From Motacilla alba alba (Eukaryota; Chordata; Aves; Passeriformes; Motacillidae), in NCBI RefSeq assembly GCF_015832195.1, contig NC_052046.1, positions 32,392,911-32,456,910 on the forward strand: DNA of 64,000 nucleotides, in the 5' to 3' direction. The position numbers and the translations under genes are program-made. The notes beneath the pieces are model-generated. The model saw only the letters and a list, made by a program, of their open reading frames with translations, searched no databases and was not told the origin of the DNA. Positions 24,777-36,968 of this stretch are shown here, one piece after another (the first letter of the stretch is position 1; each line of letters opens with the position of its first letter).

Positions 24777-27229
24777 CATACTGATGAGACCATGAATTTG
24801 ATACTTTTTGCTCATAATTTGAAAAGCTACAGAATAAAAGATTGTTTCTTAGAACAATCTACAGTTTGCAGTTAAGAACAATCATTGTTATTCAACTAAT
24901 GCAGTGTTTTGTTGTAGTTATTGAACATTTCAATGCTAGAGCTGTTTTGAATAATTTTTTCCCCTTTTTTTCCTTAGTCCATTAGCCTATGTGTAATTCA
25001 AAGAGAAAAGTAATGCATTGCATTCCCAGTTCACTTAACTAACTCGTCTTAAGTCCAGTTATATGTATCTGATTTTTAAAGCTGAATAGCTTCTCTTTCC
25101 GTTCATTTATGGAAGCATTTAAGTGCTCACTAACAGAAAAAATACCTTTCAATAACAAAATTCATTTTAAAAAATCTGTGGGTGAACTTTGTGAGGGGCA
25201 GATATCTTAAAAATGTGTTGCTCTGCTCTAATGTGCTAACAAGTGTTATGCGTGTATGTTCGTGTGTGTGTGCACGCATGGCACCCTTACCTGCTCATTA
25301 ATGAAATGCCAGCTCTGCTGAAGTAAGTGCCACAAGTCCTGTTACTGCAAAAGATGCTCATGTTACTGTATTTTTTTGGTGAAAGACCTGACCTCTGTCT
25401 TTGCTTGTGACTCTGAAGCCGTAAACAGCTTTTGAAGTTTGTCAGGAAATCGGAAAATTAAGTAAGTTTATGTTAGGCTCCCTCATTTGGCAAAAATTGG
25501 GATGATCTTATGATTTGACTCTTTTGATGAAAGTTAGTGGTCAATTTCCTTTGGTGCAATGGATAAATGAAACCTTTGTATTTGTTAAAGAATGATGGCT
25601 GTATTTTGTTCACACACAATTCAGCTTTTGGCTTATAGTGTTCTTACTGTGATGTCATTTCTGTGTCATTAGAATATGTTATTTGGACACATAACTGGCA
25701 TGGGCTTGGTTTTCCTCCCTTTTTGGATAATCAATATGTTAAAATTGGAGAGCTTCTTCTTTGAGACAAGTATTCAGTTGTTTAAGAAGGGGACAACATT
25801 ACTGAAACAATAAGAAAAATTCAGAATGATACTTTGAACACTTCCATCATTGCCTAATAGTAACACTTGAAAAAGCTCTTATTTTTGTGAACAAAATGCA
25901 TTCATCTGTATTTGAAAAATAGCCCAATAAAAATCCAGTGGAATAATTTGTTACTACTTGCAAATGCTTTTCTGCTATGCTGAGTTCTAGATCAGCTTGT
26001 GTGTAAGAATTTTATTGCACAAAACCCACCTAAAACAATGCTCAGTTTTTTTCAAAAAATACATGAGATATGAAAAATAATGACTTGGTCCCAGGAGTAG
26101 TTTTGTATAATTTGTGCAATGCAAAAATGATCAACATATACCAACATGTAGGTCTAATTTAGGTGGAAAATTTAATTGGAAGATAACACTGCAAACCACA
26201 GGTCACATAAATCACGTGCTGTTGTTTGCACCTGCTTAACTGAGACTTCATGCTGGAAAGTAAATTTCAGTGTACATGCACACTCATACAGTGTCATATA
26301 TCATGTCTTATTTTACTAGCAAAGTCATTGGCAGAAATTCAGATTGCTTGATTTTCATAGATTTAAATTAAATCCTTAGATAAGTATTCAATATTGGATA
26401 TAAATTGAGATGATGTCTGTATATTGTGCAGATACTCCCATGAGATAGCATTTCAATACATAATTTCAGAAATTGCTGGCAGATAATTATGACTGAAATG
26501 CTTTTTCATAGTTTAAAACTAGAGGAGATAATTAGAATATCTTATTGAACAGCAAAAAAAATGTGGTATTTCCGTTATGGCCATCCAAGCATACTGACAA
26601 GACCAGCAGAACTTTTTCAACTAAGCTGACTTTACAGCAACTCATGGGTCCTTTTGTAGGTTTATGTGTCATGCATACAAGAAATGCCTACAGAAATATT
26701 TCTAGAGTACTAGTGCATTGTTTCATTAGCTGGCATCTGAAAAGCCACCTGGAGCAGACAATAGGCTTGAAAGGATAAGGTGTGCAAAACAAAACGCTGA
26801 CAGTTCTAGACTTGTCTACAAGACAGAATTTCAGCACTTGAATTTTTTTAAAGACGAGGATCACCATCATTCATGAGAAAAATTGGGATATGTTAAAATA
26901 ACTCTTTTGCGGAATGGAAGACAAAGATTACGAAAACTTGGTGATCACCAGGGTTATATAAAAGTGTCCCTCAACTGACAGAGCTGCCCCAAATGTCACA
27001 TGTTGTGAATATCCCCAAGGGACAGTTTTTTTTACCCCTCTGATCAGTGATGTGCTGGGTTCATAGCAAGGCAGTGATGTTGTTAATAAAAGCTGACCAC
27101 AAGGCAGTGGTAAGCTATTGTCTAAAGAGGGGTGGAGGAAGGACAGCCACCACTCTGCCCCGGAGCTTCCTGCCAGGGAGGAGGCTGTTACTGAGACTGG
27201 ATCTTAGAAGGAATCTTAGAGGAATGCTG
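24777..27229. other. AT-rich non-coding stretch
   Basis: A short imperfect GT repeat lies at about 25251-25275. No gene or transposon is recognised. The sequence from about 26900 could be an unrecognised 5' part of the CR1 relic that follows. Confidence 0.6.
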
Positions 27230-27671
27230 AGACTAAATCAGTGATTTTCATGGACTGGACTGTTGAAGATGCCATGAGAGAGGAAACAAAAGCCAAGTGG
27301 ATGCTGTTCAAAATACTTCTCCCTCTAGATTCAATATCCTTGCAGATCTGCAAGGAAGCCATGAAATCTCCCCACAGTTGAGCTGAATTTTAGAAAAGAC
27401 AATTATAAACAAGGACTCCTATTCAGGAGAATCTGGAAGGAATAATAAGAGGGTAAAGTCATGGCAGATGGCATAGAGACTATTTAAGGTATTCTTGAAG
27501 GCAGAGAGCAAATACATTCTGCTTAGCTAGAAAGGCTTGAGAAAGGGTAAAAGGGAAACCACACGGCTAATCAGCAGGGTATCAGAGGCTGCTGAGGGCA
27601 AGATGACCTTCAAATAGCTGAAGATTTTTTAAAGAAAATGTAAGGACTAAATGCAAAACTAAATACAAATT

Positions 27672-27783
27672 GAAAAAAAAAAAAAAACAAAAAAACCCCA
27701 AAAAACAACAAAAAAAACAAAAACAAAAACAAAAAACCCATCAAAACAAAAAAAAAACAAACCAAAAAACCAAACAACAAACC
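27672..27783. repeat. A/C-rich low-complexity tract inside the CR1 relic
   Basis: Long A-runs broken by C, CC and CCCC. It splits the endonuclease-linker part from the reverse-transcriptase part of the CR1 relic, so it arose or inserted after that element. Confidence 0.9.
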
Positions 27784-28656
27784 CAGAGCAACATTAATCA
27801 AATCAATTCCAAGATACTTAAGAGATTTCTCGACTAAAATAATTGAAAGAAACTAGAATCAAGAAATTCTGTTTCTACAACAGAGCAGAGGGAAGTCTTG
27901 GAGCCCATCTGTAATGCTGAAAGATAATCAAGGAAAACAGAAGCACTTAGAAGAAGCTATAGGAATAAAATGGTCAGAATATTTTAATGCTGTTCGTGCT
28001 ATGGAAGGACTTTTGTAGATTCTCACACATTATTTTTTTTTGTGGGGGAGCTCATATGAAATCATGGTTTGCCAGTTTGAGGTGGTAAAAAACAAAATGA
28101 AGGGATATTCACCCAAGATTTTTGAAGTCACTTGGGATGAAATAACCAAATCGTACATGTGGAGTGAAATTCTTTGTTAAATTTATTTTCATAGCTTTTG
28201 AGGTGTGTGGTTTCAACTATGTTGCCAGTTTTATATTGAAAGAGTGTGGTCCATTAAATCAGTGTGGGGCAAAAGGGTTCAAACTTAAATAATATCTTTC
28301 TAAAAAAAAGAGCTAGAACACATCTAATGGTGTCAATATTACCAAACACTGCAGGAAATTGCACAGATGGCTAAGAGAAAACACAAAGAAAACTGCAGCT
28401 GGCTAAGAAGAAAGTTCCCACATTCATAAAAAGATGTAAAATATTGGAGAAATTATTGATTTTTGTGTCAGTTTTCACAGGCAACAGAGGCCAAGAGTGA
28501 AGTTCCAGGGGACTTATTCTGTGATCCATGTGTCTCAAAATATATTTGAACATGTGAATATGCTGGAAAAGTAGTGTATAATTATGTGGCAAATTTGGAG
28601 ATCATACTAAGTCATTAAAGGTGTTAAATAGGAGAGGCCCTGAATGACTGACTAAA

Positions 28657-28680
28657 TTAATTTTAATTTATTAAAATTAA
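28657..28680. repeat. AT-only palindrome
   Basis: TTAATTTTAAT, spacer TT, ATTAAAATTAA: 11-bp perfect arms. Being AT-only within AT-rich DNA, it may be fortuitous. Confidence 0.85.
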
Positions 28681-29560
28681 AAATCAAATTCAATGAATAT
28701 AAATATAAGTTGATATGAAAACAATTTTATATTTTACATATTTCACTTAGCTTTAATTTAGCAGTTAAATATTTCTGTGAAAATGTTGGTCTTGTGCTTA
28801 GGAGGTCAGAAAAAAATGCAAGGATCCAGTTAACATTTATTAGGAAAGCAGCAGAGAAAATAAGTGAATATTACATACATCATTGTATCAATCAACAGAT
28901 ATGCAGTAGCCTAATATGATATTTAACTTTTTAAATACTATTCCCAGTTCTTTGACTGGAAAACAAACAAACAAAAAATGTGATCAGACTGAAAAACCTT
29001 CAGAGAATGAATGAAAAAGTAGAAAAATAAAATGGTAAAATCAGATTCTGTCTGTGAAGTGACAGCAGGTAATAATTCTTCTGCTTAACAGAGGTGTGAA
29101 AGAGAAGTAGAGTGACAAGATCATAAATGGCATCAAGTGTGCAGTAGCAGGGGGTCATCAAACAAATCCAGACACTGGGAAGCCCAAAAATAACACCAAG
29201 GTGTTTATTTAAGCAATGTAGAAGGAAGCTGTGGAACTCTTTCACTCAAAACATATTGCATATTGCTGAAAGTTTATGCGGAAAGTTTATTGGGGGCTGT
29301 GAGAAGACAAGGAAAAATAGTAATTGAGAGTTGCTAAATGAAGTGATCCTGATTTTGCTTCTAGTGAAGACCCATTGGTGTCAGGGTGAGTATAATGAAG
29401 ACGAATTTCTACATGTGTGCTCTGGATCAATGTCAGCTACTTTTGTGGCTCACATATTCCATTTACATAAACTGAAACCAGGGAGGAGAAAATTCTACTT
29501 TTTCAGAGTGTACTATGGACTTTACAGAAGCACAAACAAATTAGCAAAACCAGCCAAGAG

Positions 29561-31699
29561 CTTTCATATGGAAAGAACAGAAAAAAAAATCTTTAAGACA
29601 GATAAGGGATGATGTTCTGGATGTTATGTCATTATTAAAAATTCACCTGTTCAGTAATGTGGTACATTGAGGTTTATCTACTGAGATTTAAATAGACATG
29701 TGTAGTTATTAAGAATACTAATGTCAAGCAAGAGACTAATGTTTCAGGAAGTGAAACAATCCCAAATTTAAAAAAACAAACCTGCAATCTTTTGATTAGT
29801 GCTGATTACATATTTCTTTAAAATAAACATATGTGTCTGTTTAATTGTTTCCCTAACTTTGTCTCTGAAATAAATATCCTTTACCAATAAATATAGTTGC
29901 ATTGCAGGTTGCAAATGGAAACCACCTGGATAATCAGATTGAGAAGCTGAGATTTTGAGAATCTGAGCCCCACATTGATCGGACAAACTCCCTTTGAATT
30001 ACCTATATTTGAATAACTGGGGAGTTTTCACACATTTCCACCAAACTGACAGCAATTGGGAATATGAAAAACCCATTGTTTATAGTGGAGACTTTGACAC
30101 TTTGTTAGAGAGATTAATACCTAAAATATATTACTAGAAGACACAGTCAATAGGATTTAAAACTTTTGAAAACTAAATTGCTAGACCATCTAAGATTATA
30201 AATGAACCAAAATCTCTATGTAATGTGGAATGCAATGAAATTTATTTGATTTAGCCTATTATTTGTTTCCATTTAAACAGATTTTGCAACAGCAATAAAT
30301 ATGTTGTGAAAAAATAGTTGTACAATAAGATCTTTTTCCTAGAGAAAAATGTTTTAAGTTGTTGTATCTGCAAAAGTGCATACATTTCTAATTATTGTAA
30401 TTCAGTGAGCAACATATTTATTAGTGTTGTGACTACCACTCTTACAGTTGTGGTACTATTGATAATATAGGACAGTACATTTGGTTTTAAAATTGTTTTT
30501 CATCTATCTATTTTTAGAACAAATGCTTGTTTTTTTCCCAGCTTCTCTATAATGCTCTCTGCTTTCATATTGCTAAAAGAGACTTCTGCTTAGCTCATTC
30601 CTCTGTTTTCAAACCACAGTTGTCACTGTGACATTATAAAACTAACTTAACTAATCTGCTGGGAATTCAGTTCTGTTGATCATATGCCGTCTTCTTTTTG
30701 CTGAGTAGGAGGTATTGCAGAATGGTTAACAGGCTTATTGTAGTTCAGTTATTTGTGCTGATTTTATATTTTGTTAAAGTAAATGCATGGTATTAGTGTG
30801 CAAAAGCTAGCTGAGGACACTGTCTTTAGGCTGTTTAAACAGAGATTTCTAAGTTAATTTAGAATATCTTGAAAATGGATGAGAAGTATTTCCATCTGCC
30901 TGATTATGGCTTTGTTCTTTTTGAACTACACATATGTTCTTTTTGAGTGGATTGAATTTAACTGAATGAAATCACTATGTAATCACTTTTATTACTTTGC
31001 AAAATTATTACTTTTCTGATGTTATAGAGGATCCTACCTCACCCTTAAGTCTTTAATTAGGATTTAAAGTTTCTTAATTTTTTTTTATTGTATGCAAAGA
31101 ATACAGTAAACAAAAGATTATAAAATGTAGAGTAGCAAAAGGGAGATATTTTCAAAAATAAAACCAAAAAGGTAAGCTAATTCTTTTTTTTTTGAAAGAT
31201 GCAGCCACAAATTAACTGAAAATGCATTATAAGACATAGCTAAAAGATCTAAACTGGGACATGAAAAAGGAGAGGACACACTGAACATTAGATTCCTGGA
31301 ACTGATGCCTGTGGAGTATGAATTAATGAGGGGTAAAATATATATCATCATTTTGTCTTCAAACTTTCAAACTTTTGCAGTTAGGGCAGATGCAGCTAAG
31401 CAATTCTAAAAAGTTGGGTTGGGACGTCTTTCTGGTTAAAAAGTGTTCTGGTTTTTCTTTGGAGGTGATCAGCCAAAGCTTTGACTTCATAACCTTCTCT
31501 GATGGTGCAGCCACACTTTCTATGGATCCTGGTATTTCATCATGAAGACATTTTTCCATACATACAACCTGATCTATCCAGCTTGCTCTTCAAGGCCACT
31601 GTTCCTTCTATAATCCCTTTTATGTTGTTTGCTACTGCTGCAAGGCGTTTATCTCTGCTTCTTCAAATACGGGCATTAGCTTTAACCTTGCCAGACTAG
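29561..31699. other. AT-rich non-coding stretch
   Basis: No gene recognised. The right third (about 31360-31699) may be the decayed 3' portion of the minus-strand CR1 that follows. It has a 66-codon minus frame (31359-31559) rich in charged residues, but with no CR1 landmark I can name. Confidence 0.55.
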
Positions 31700-33340
31700 A
31701 AAAAGCTCATCTCACTCAACCCCCCCATGCCAGTCACGTTCTTTAGGTCCCCTGTAGCCTCTGCTGCAGGTTCTGCACAGTTCATCCAGATCAGGGGAAG
31801 AGCACATTGTTGGCCTTGTGGTCAACACTCACCCTCAAGTCCTTTCAGCCTGGGTCCTTGCAGCTCATCCAGTCACTCTCCAGCACCCACATCTACACTA
31901 CCCTAGGTGCAGAGCTTGGCCCTTCTGCCTCCTAAGTGTAATAAGTCTTCCCTAGGCAAAATCAAAAAATTTCTTTAGATCCTGCTGACATTGATTTTTG
32001 TCATTCATTACATCAGTCACTTTTCTTAGCACCATGCATAAATTTCTCATGTTTGTATTCTATGTCATAATCCAGATCCCTGGTCCCATGTTGCATCATG
32101 GCAGTCATTAAGACTGGTAGAGCATGATTTGCCACTGGTAAATCTCTGTGTGTTCCTGATTGCCTTGTTTTCCATGTGTGCTCAGAAATTAATTCCAAAT
32201 GAATGCTATTTGTGAAGTTTCTGGTGTAAATGTGGGGCTGCTTTTTTTTAGTGCTCCCTTGATCTCCCTTCTGTCTTAATATGAACAAAATATTTTCCTT
32301 TTTTCAGTTGTTGAGGACTTTTCTTGATTACTGTGATTTTTAATAGGTGATAATAGCCATGTGTTCTCTGCAGTCAGCACCTCTGAAACCTTGAGGTCAA
32401 TTTGATCTGGCATCCTCTACTTAAGTTCAACATTTTTAAGTTGCTCCAAGCTTCTTGGTCTCTTGTAAGCCTGCTCCCAAAATAAGAAATGTATATGCAA
32501 AATTAAAAAAGTAGGCATTGACTGAGGTGAAAATGTCATTAAATAAATCAGCCTTTTCCACATAATTTATCAGTCAATTGGTTCTCCCATTCAGCAGTTT
32601 GTATTCTATGTGGATTTCCTTCTGATACTAGCATACCTGTAAGAACTCTTCCTATTACATATATGTCCCTAACTAGTTTTAGCTCTAATTAGGTTTTGGC
32701 CTTTTTATCCTTAACAGAATGAGCAATACATTTATAGTCTTTCTTTGATTTCTGTCCTTGCTTTTACTTTCTGTATGATTTCTAGCATGTAAGTTCTCTG
32801 CATAATGGTTCAGGCCTTTGACAGAAATTTCTGGTCTGCCTGCATGAAGGGGTCCTTTTCTCCTGAGCTCCAAATAATTTTTCTCTAAAAGTCAGGTATT
32901 ATTCTGGACACTCCTTGTACAGGGCTCCAAGGGTATTACTCAGCAATATTCTAAATAAGTAAAAATCTGCTGTCCTGAGAACAAAATCTTCTGTCCAAAA
33001 GGCTGCTCTTTGCCTTTCTCCAAATCTTGATCTCATCTTCTCCTGGTCACTGCAACCCAAAGTAACACTCAGGAGTGTTTTCTTCTCACTGAGCGGTTGG
33101 TCAACCAGAGTATTTCCCTGGCTGGGCCCTAACTTTACATTAGAAATTCAAACACAGTGCTCTGAAGACCCTTCCACAATGCTTAAGGTTTTTATTACTT
33201 GTTCAGTAGATGTCCATATGGTCAAAATCCCTATAATAGACCAAGGGCTCTGATCAAGGGATTCCTCTTAATTGTCTGTAGACAGCTTCAGAGATGTCAT
33301 CTTAGTCAGACAAGCTGTAACCCATCTGCATCAAATCATC
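31700..33340 (-). mobile_element. Decayed CR1 LINE with readable endonuclease and partial reverse transcriptase, minus strand
   Basis: Reading the minus strand from right to left, frames broken by stops and shifts carry CR1 ORF2 landmarks in order. These are EAVYRQLRGIP (33257-33289), matching the YRQL segment of the endonuclease; DFDHMDIY (33206-33229), matching GDFN-PDI; LGCSDQEK (33037-33060), matching the LGCSDHEM end of the endonuclease; LELKLVRDI (32662-32688), matching the LELNLARDV linker; a segment like AEVLNAFFASVFTS near 32540; and HMENKAIRNTQRF...GKSCSTSL (32110-32178), matching the reverse-transcriptase region around QHGFTKGKSCLTNL. A later WMSCKDPG/KDLRVSVDH stretch near 31850 resembles the region after the catalytic core. 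The catalytic core itself seems deleted. CR1 ORF2 copies itself by target-primed reverse transcription; this copy is dead. Confidence 0.85.
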
Positions 33341-35612
33341 CTGCTGCATCCTCTTGGACCTACACCTGAGGGGTCTCCACAGAAACCTCCTTGGTTTCAC
33401 ACTAGATCTGTCCTCAGTCAGGAATTTTCATCACATAGCACACATCTCTGCTTCCTCTGTGCCGCCTACCTTCCCTCGGCAGGCTTGTGGAGCAGACTTG
33501 TGATGACAATCAATTCAGTCTAGTGGAAGCAGCAGTGCTGAGGAACTGAAGACGACAAGAAGTGAATACCATATGTCTCACAGTCTTCATCTTTAGAGGT
33601 CTTGATGCACACAGTAACCTGACAGGAAAGATTTATGCCTGGTTTTCAACTAGAGAGGAAGGAGCATGACCTAGGTAACATTTCTATAAATGGGAGAGAA
33701 GTTGTCAACTGCGATATGAAGCTGGGAATGTGGATATTACTAGTTTAGTAATCCACTGGGAGCAAGGAACATAGGAAAAGAAGGTGAGTAAGATCCCAAG
33801 AATAAATGTGAAAGTTACGCTTGTGATGTACTGTCAGGTTTTCAGAGGGCTGTGTTCTCCTCATTAGGATACATATGAATAATGTCAAAGAGGCCACCTG
33901 AAACAGCTGGATGACTCCGCAGGAAATACTTGGTTGTCAGAGTTTTGAAGGGCATAAAATTTTGATCAAGTTACTGCAGAAAGGTTTAAAAAAATCTAAA
34001 TTTTACAAACATTGAGTATTACCTGTTTTGCTGAATGAAGCTTTGAGACTAAATAGTCTGTCATTCAGGCAAGCAATATAAATTCTTTTAATATATTATC
34101 TGAATTTATTTTTAGTTAATTTGTTCTTAACCCATATGCATATGAAAATAGATTACTATCTGTGTGGACAAAATCAATACAATTGGCAAAAAAAAGTTAA
34201 ATTGCTTGGGATTTGACTTCCACTTAATCTGGATACTTAACAGGATGAAGATATGTATGTCCTGCCACAGGTATAAAGGTGATTTATTCTCACTTTATTT
34301 TTTATTTCTGTTGACAGTATAATGCTAAAGGATTCACTTACATTAAAATGAGATCTTCTCTCCTTTCCACTACTGTTTTTCCTAGTCAACAGCAGATTGA
34401 GTCATTAATATGGGTTTGGCTACTTGTAGGATAGCTCCCGAATTAAAAAAGAATTGGGATTTTTTATTTTTTCCTTTGAGGATCACAGTAAGATGTGGGT
34501 GGAAAAAGAGCTGAGAAAAAAATAATATTTATTTCTCATTGTTTGAGATCTATTATGTGAGAAATAGAGTTATCTTCTGGATATACATCGTTCTGTTAGC
34601 ATGAAGCATGAACAGATGGGAAGCTGATTTAGATTAGCCACTTACTTAAACTAAAGCTACTTAAGATGAATCCTTCATTATTCCAGATCATTGAGATAAG
34701 TTTTGACCAAACATGGTCATGTTTAAAAAAAATTAGCAATTTAGGGCAATATTCATGGATGGAGAATAAACTTTAAAGGTAACAGATATACTGAATTTTA
34801 CCATGAGTCTTGTAACACATATAGGAAAAACCAATTTTTTGGCCTTGTTACATTTGCCATAGTAAGAAACCACACTGATACTAGAAGGAAAGGTTTACCT
34901 AGATAAACAGAAAATTTCCTATCTCTACTTGCCTGTATTAATATTTAGCAGGTCTTCTTTTTAGAACCTACTCCAGCAACTAGTATATTTTTCTTTTTGG
35001 GGGATCATACTGACAAAGCAGAGACATGGGCAGAAGTATTTACTCAGAATATATAATTGAAACATAAAATTTTCTAAGTAAAAATATGTCTTTGAAATTT
35101 TTTCAGACCCCCATTAATAGGAATTGGGCACGAGTATAATCCTTGAGGGATGATATTTTAGTTTTGATTGAAGCAAGAAATGCAATTTAATGACATTTCT
35201 AAGGACAGAAGGATTAGGGCTGCAGGCAAAAATATGAAGAACACAAGGATTTTCAAGTGCTTGTACTGCAGAGGTAATACATTCTGTTCTTCTACCCACT
35301 GGACTCATGTACCCGATAAAAGTGTACTTATACACAGATACAGAAGGATAAAGATTACAGTCATCACCTGCTGTTCTTCCTGCTGGGTTTTCATGTACTG
35401 CTTCACCTTTATAGAAACAATCAGTTTTACCAGGGGGATGTCTTGTGGGGTTTTTTGCTATTATTATTGTTATTATCAGGTTTTAAATTTTACCCATTAG
35501 GGATTTAAATATTAAGATTTTTTTTTTTACAATACTATTTATTCTGGTGTCTGAAAGCTCTTCTAATTTGATGGTACAAGTATTTTGGAAGTGTTTTATT
35601 TTTGCTGAGAAA
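33341..35612. other. Non-coding stretch
   Basis: The first 200 bp may still belong to the 5' part of the minus-strand CR1. Beyond that no gene or repeat family is recognised. Open frames are 110 codons or shorter, on both strands. Confidence 0.6.
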
Positions 35613-35680
35613 TTTGGATACCAAGAATACTTTGAAGTTTTGGATACCAAGATACTTTGAAGTTTCTGGATAACAAGAAT
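35613..35680. repeat. Tandem repeat, unit about 26 bp, about 2.6 copies
   Basis: Successive TTTGGATACCAAGA...ACTTTGAAG units at 35613 and 35639, then a partial CTGGATAACAAGAAT copy. Copies differ by one-base gaps and substitutions. Confidence 0.9.
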
Positions 35681-36732
35681 GTGTGCGACCAGATTTATCC
35701 ACTTGAATTCTTGTCTGTTATTTTTGTTTCAGTGTTAATCAAATTTCATGTCTTTTTTGCATTCATCTATATTTTAGTATAATTTTCTGAAATAAGTGGG
35801 GTTTTTTCTCAAACAAGGCAGCATAGTGCAATTTTTTGTTACAATTATATTTAATTCTTTTATATATAGATCTATATTTATAGGAATATATTTTGTGTTG
35901 GAAAAAAGTTGCAAGAAATTACAATTCTGATGTTTGAAATTTTTAGATAGTGCATTATTTAATGCCATAAAGAGTACACACACTGATCTTGCATGCTTAG
36001 ATACTTTCCATTTAGTTTTGGATGAAGCAGTTTTGACATTTATCTTCATTGTCATTGTGCCAAGGACAATTCATTTTATTTAATATCTTGGTGAAGAATG
36101 GAATGACAGCAAGTATTGGAGTCAAGTATTAGACATGATACGTACTGTGGAAAAGAGTATTCCTGAGGCAACATTACTGAATCAATAATATTGTACAATG
36201 CAAAAACTAGGATGACTTTCGTTTAGAATACATATGACAATTTTTGTCTATTTCCAATATCCAATAGAGAAAGGATGCTAATGTTTTTTTCTGGGTGTTC
36301 ATGAGGCTGCATTTCCAGAAATAAATATTTCTCAGAGAGTGCTTATGTAAATCATGATCATCTGAAGGCAGAATGTATTTACTGACAGTTAGAAATGAGG
36401 GTCTCAGTCTAACTGTGAAGCACTGAATCCCTGGTTATTTACTCCTTGGAATCCAAAAGTTATTTCTTTGATTAGAGGTTTGTTTTTTTTTACAAATAAT
36501 GGTTAGTGATCTAATAACATAAGCAAACCACTCAGAAAGACACATTTTTAGCACTGCTAAAGCACTGCTGAAGTGCTCTAAATGACAAATGAAATAAATG
36601 TATTTATGAATGAATGAACCCTTTTTTTTTAAAAACATAAAGAAAATTTCACTGTCACCATAAATGGAAATTGTAAACTCTTGTAAGTACAGTGTCAGCC
36701 TTTAAAGCAAGCACAGGGACTGCGCTTATTTG
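35681..36732. other. AT-rich non-coding stretch
   Basis: No feature recognised. Confidence 0.7.
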
Positions 36733-36793
36733 AGAGAAAGGAAAAGAAAAAAATGTTCATTTTTTCTTGGGGAAGGGAAAGGAAAAGAAAAAG
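36733..36793. repeat. Purine-rich lead-in to the pentamer array
   Basis: GGAAA and GAAAA words on the plus strand, interrupted by a short T-run. It is probably the degenerate shoulder from which the array expanded. Confidence 0.7.
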
Positions 36794-36968
36794 GGGAAGT
36801 TCCGGGAAGGGAAGGGAAGGGAAGTTCCGGGAAGTTCCGGGAAGGGAAGGGAAGTTCCGGGAAGGGAAGTTCCGGGAAGTTCCGGGAAGGGAAGGGAAGT
36901 TCCGGGAAGGGAAGGGAAGTTCCGGGAAGGGAAGGGAAGTTCCGGGAAGGGAAGGGAAGGGAAGGGAA
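36794..36968. repeat. Two-word pentamer array, 35 units of GGGAA or GTTCC
   Basis: The 175 bp parse without error into 35 pentamers: 26 GGGAA and 9 GTTCC, the latter at units 2, 7, 9, 13, 16, 18, 22, 26 and 30. Every GTTCC is followed by GGGAA, giving nine identical TTCCGGGAA motifs starting at 36800, 36825, 36835, 36855, 36870, 36880, 36900, 36920 and 36940. The last four are spaced exactly 20 bp apart, a higher-order unit of GTTCC plus three GGGAA. Perfect word fidelity implies recent expansion or ongoing homogenisation. Because 5-bp units never produce a stop in most frames, several long open frames cross it on both strands (for example 36730-36987 plus, 36757-37071 minus). These are artefacts of the repeat, not genes. 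Confidence 0.98.

Larger units (their letters stand above)
27230..29560 (+). mobile_element. Old, decayed CR1-family LINE, plus strand
   Basis: Translated with many frameshifts and stops, this region retains CR1 ORF2 landmarks in the right order. These are an SDFHGLDC stretch near 27240 resembling the endonuclease GDFN-PDIC motif; an NFRK segment near 27390 resembling the linker; GYSPKIFEVTWDEITKSY (28103-28156), which parallels the reverse-transcriptase G-HP-VL-ELADEIAKPL stretch; and FGDHTK (28594-28611), a decayed FADDTK catalytic motif. The downstream nucleotides at about 28690-28720 and 29000-29230 resemble older amniote CR1 sequence, including GAAGCTGTGGAACTCT near 29223. An A/C-rich tract interrupts it (27672-27783). 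Edges are uncertain: the left could be nearer 26900, and no clear 3' terminus is seen. It is non-functional. Confidence 0.65.
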
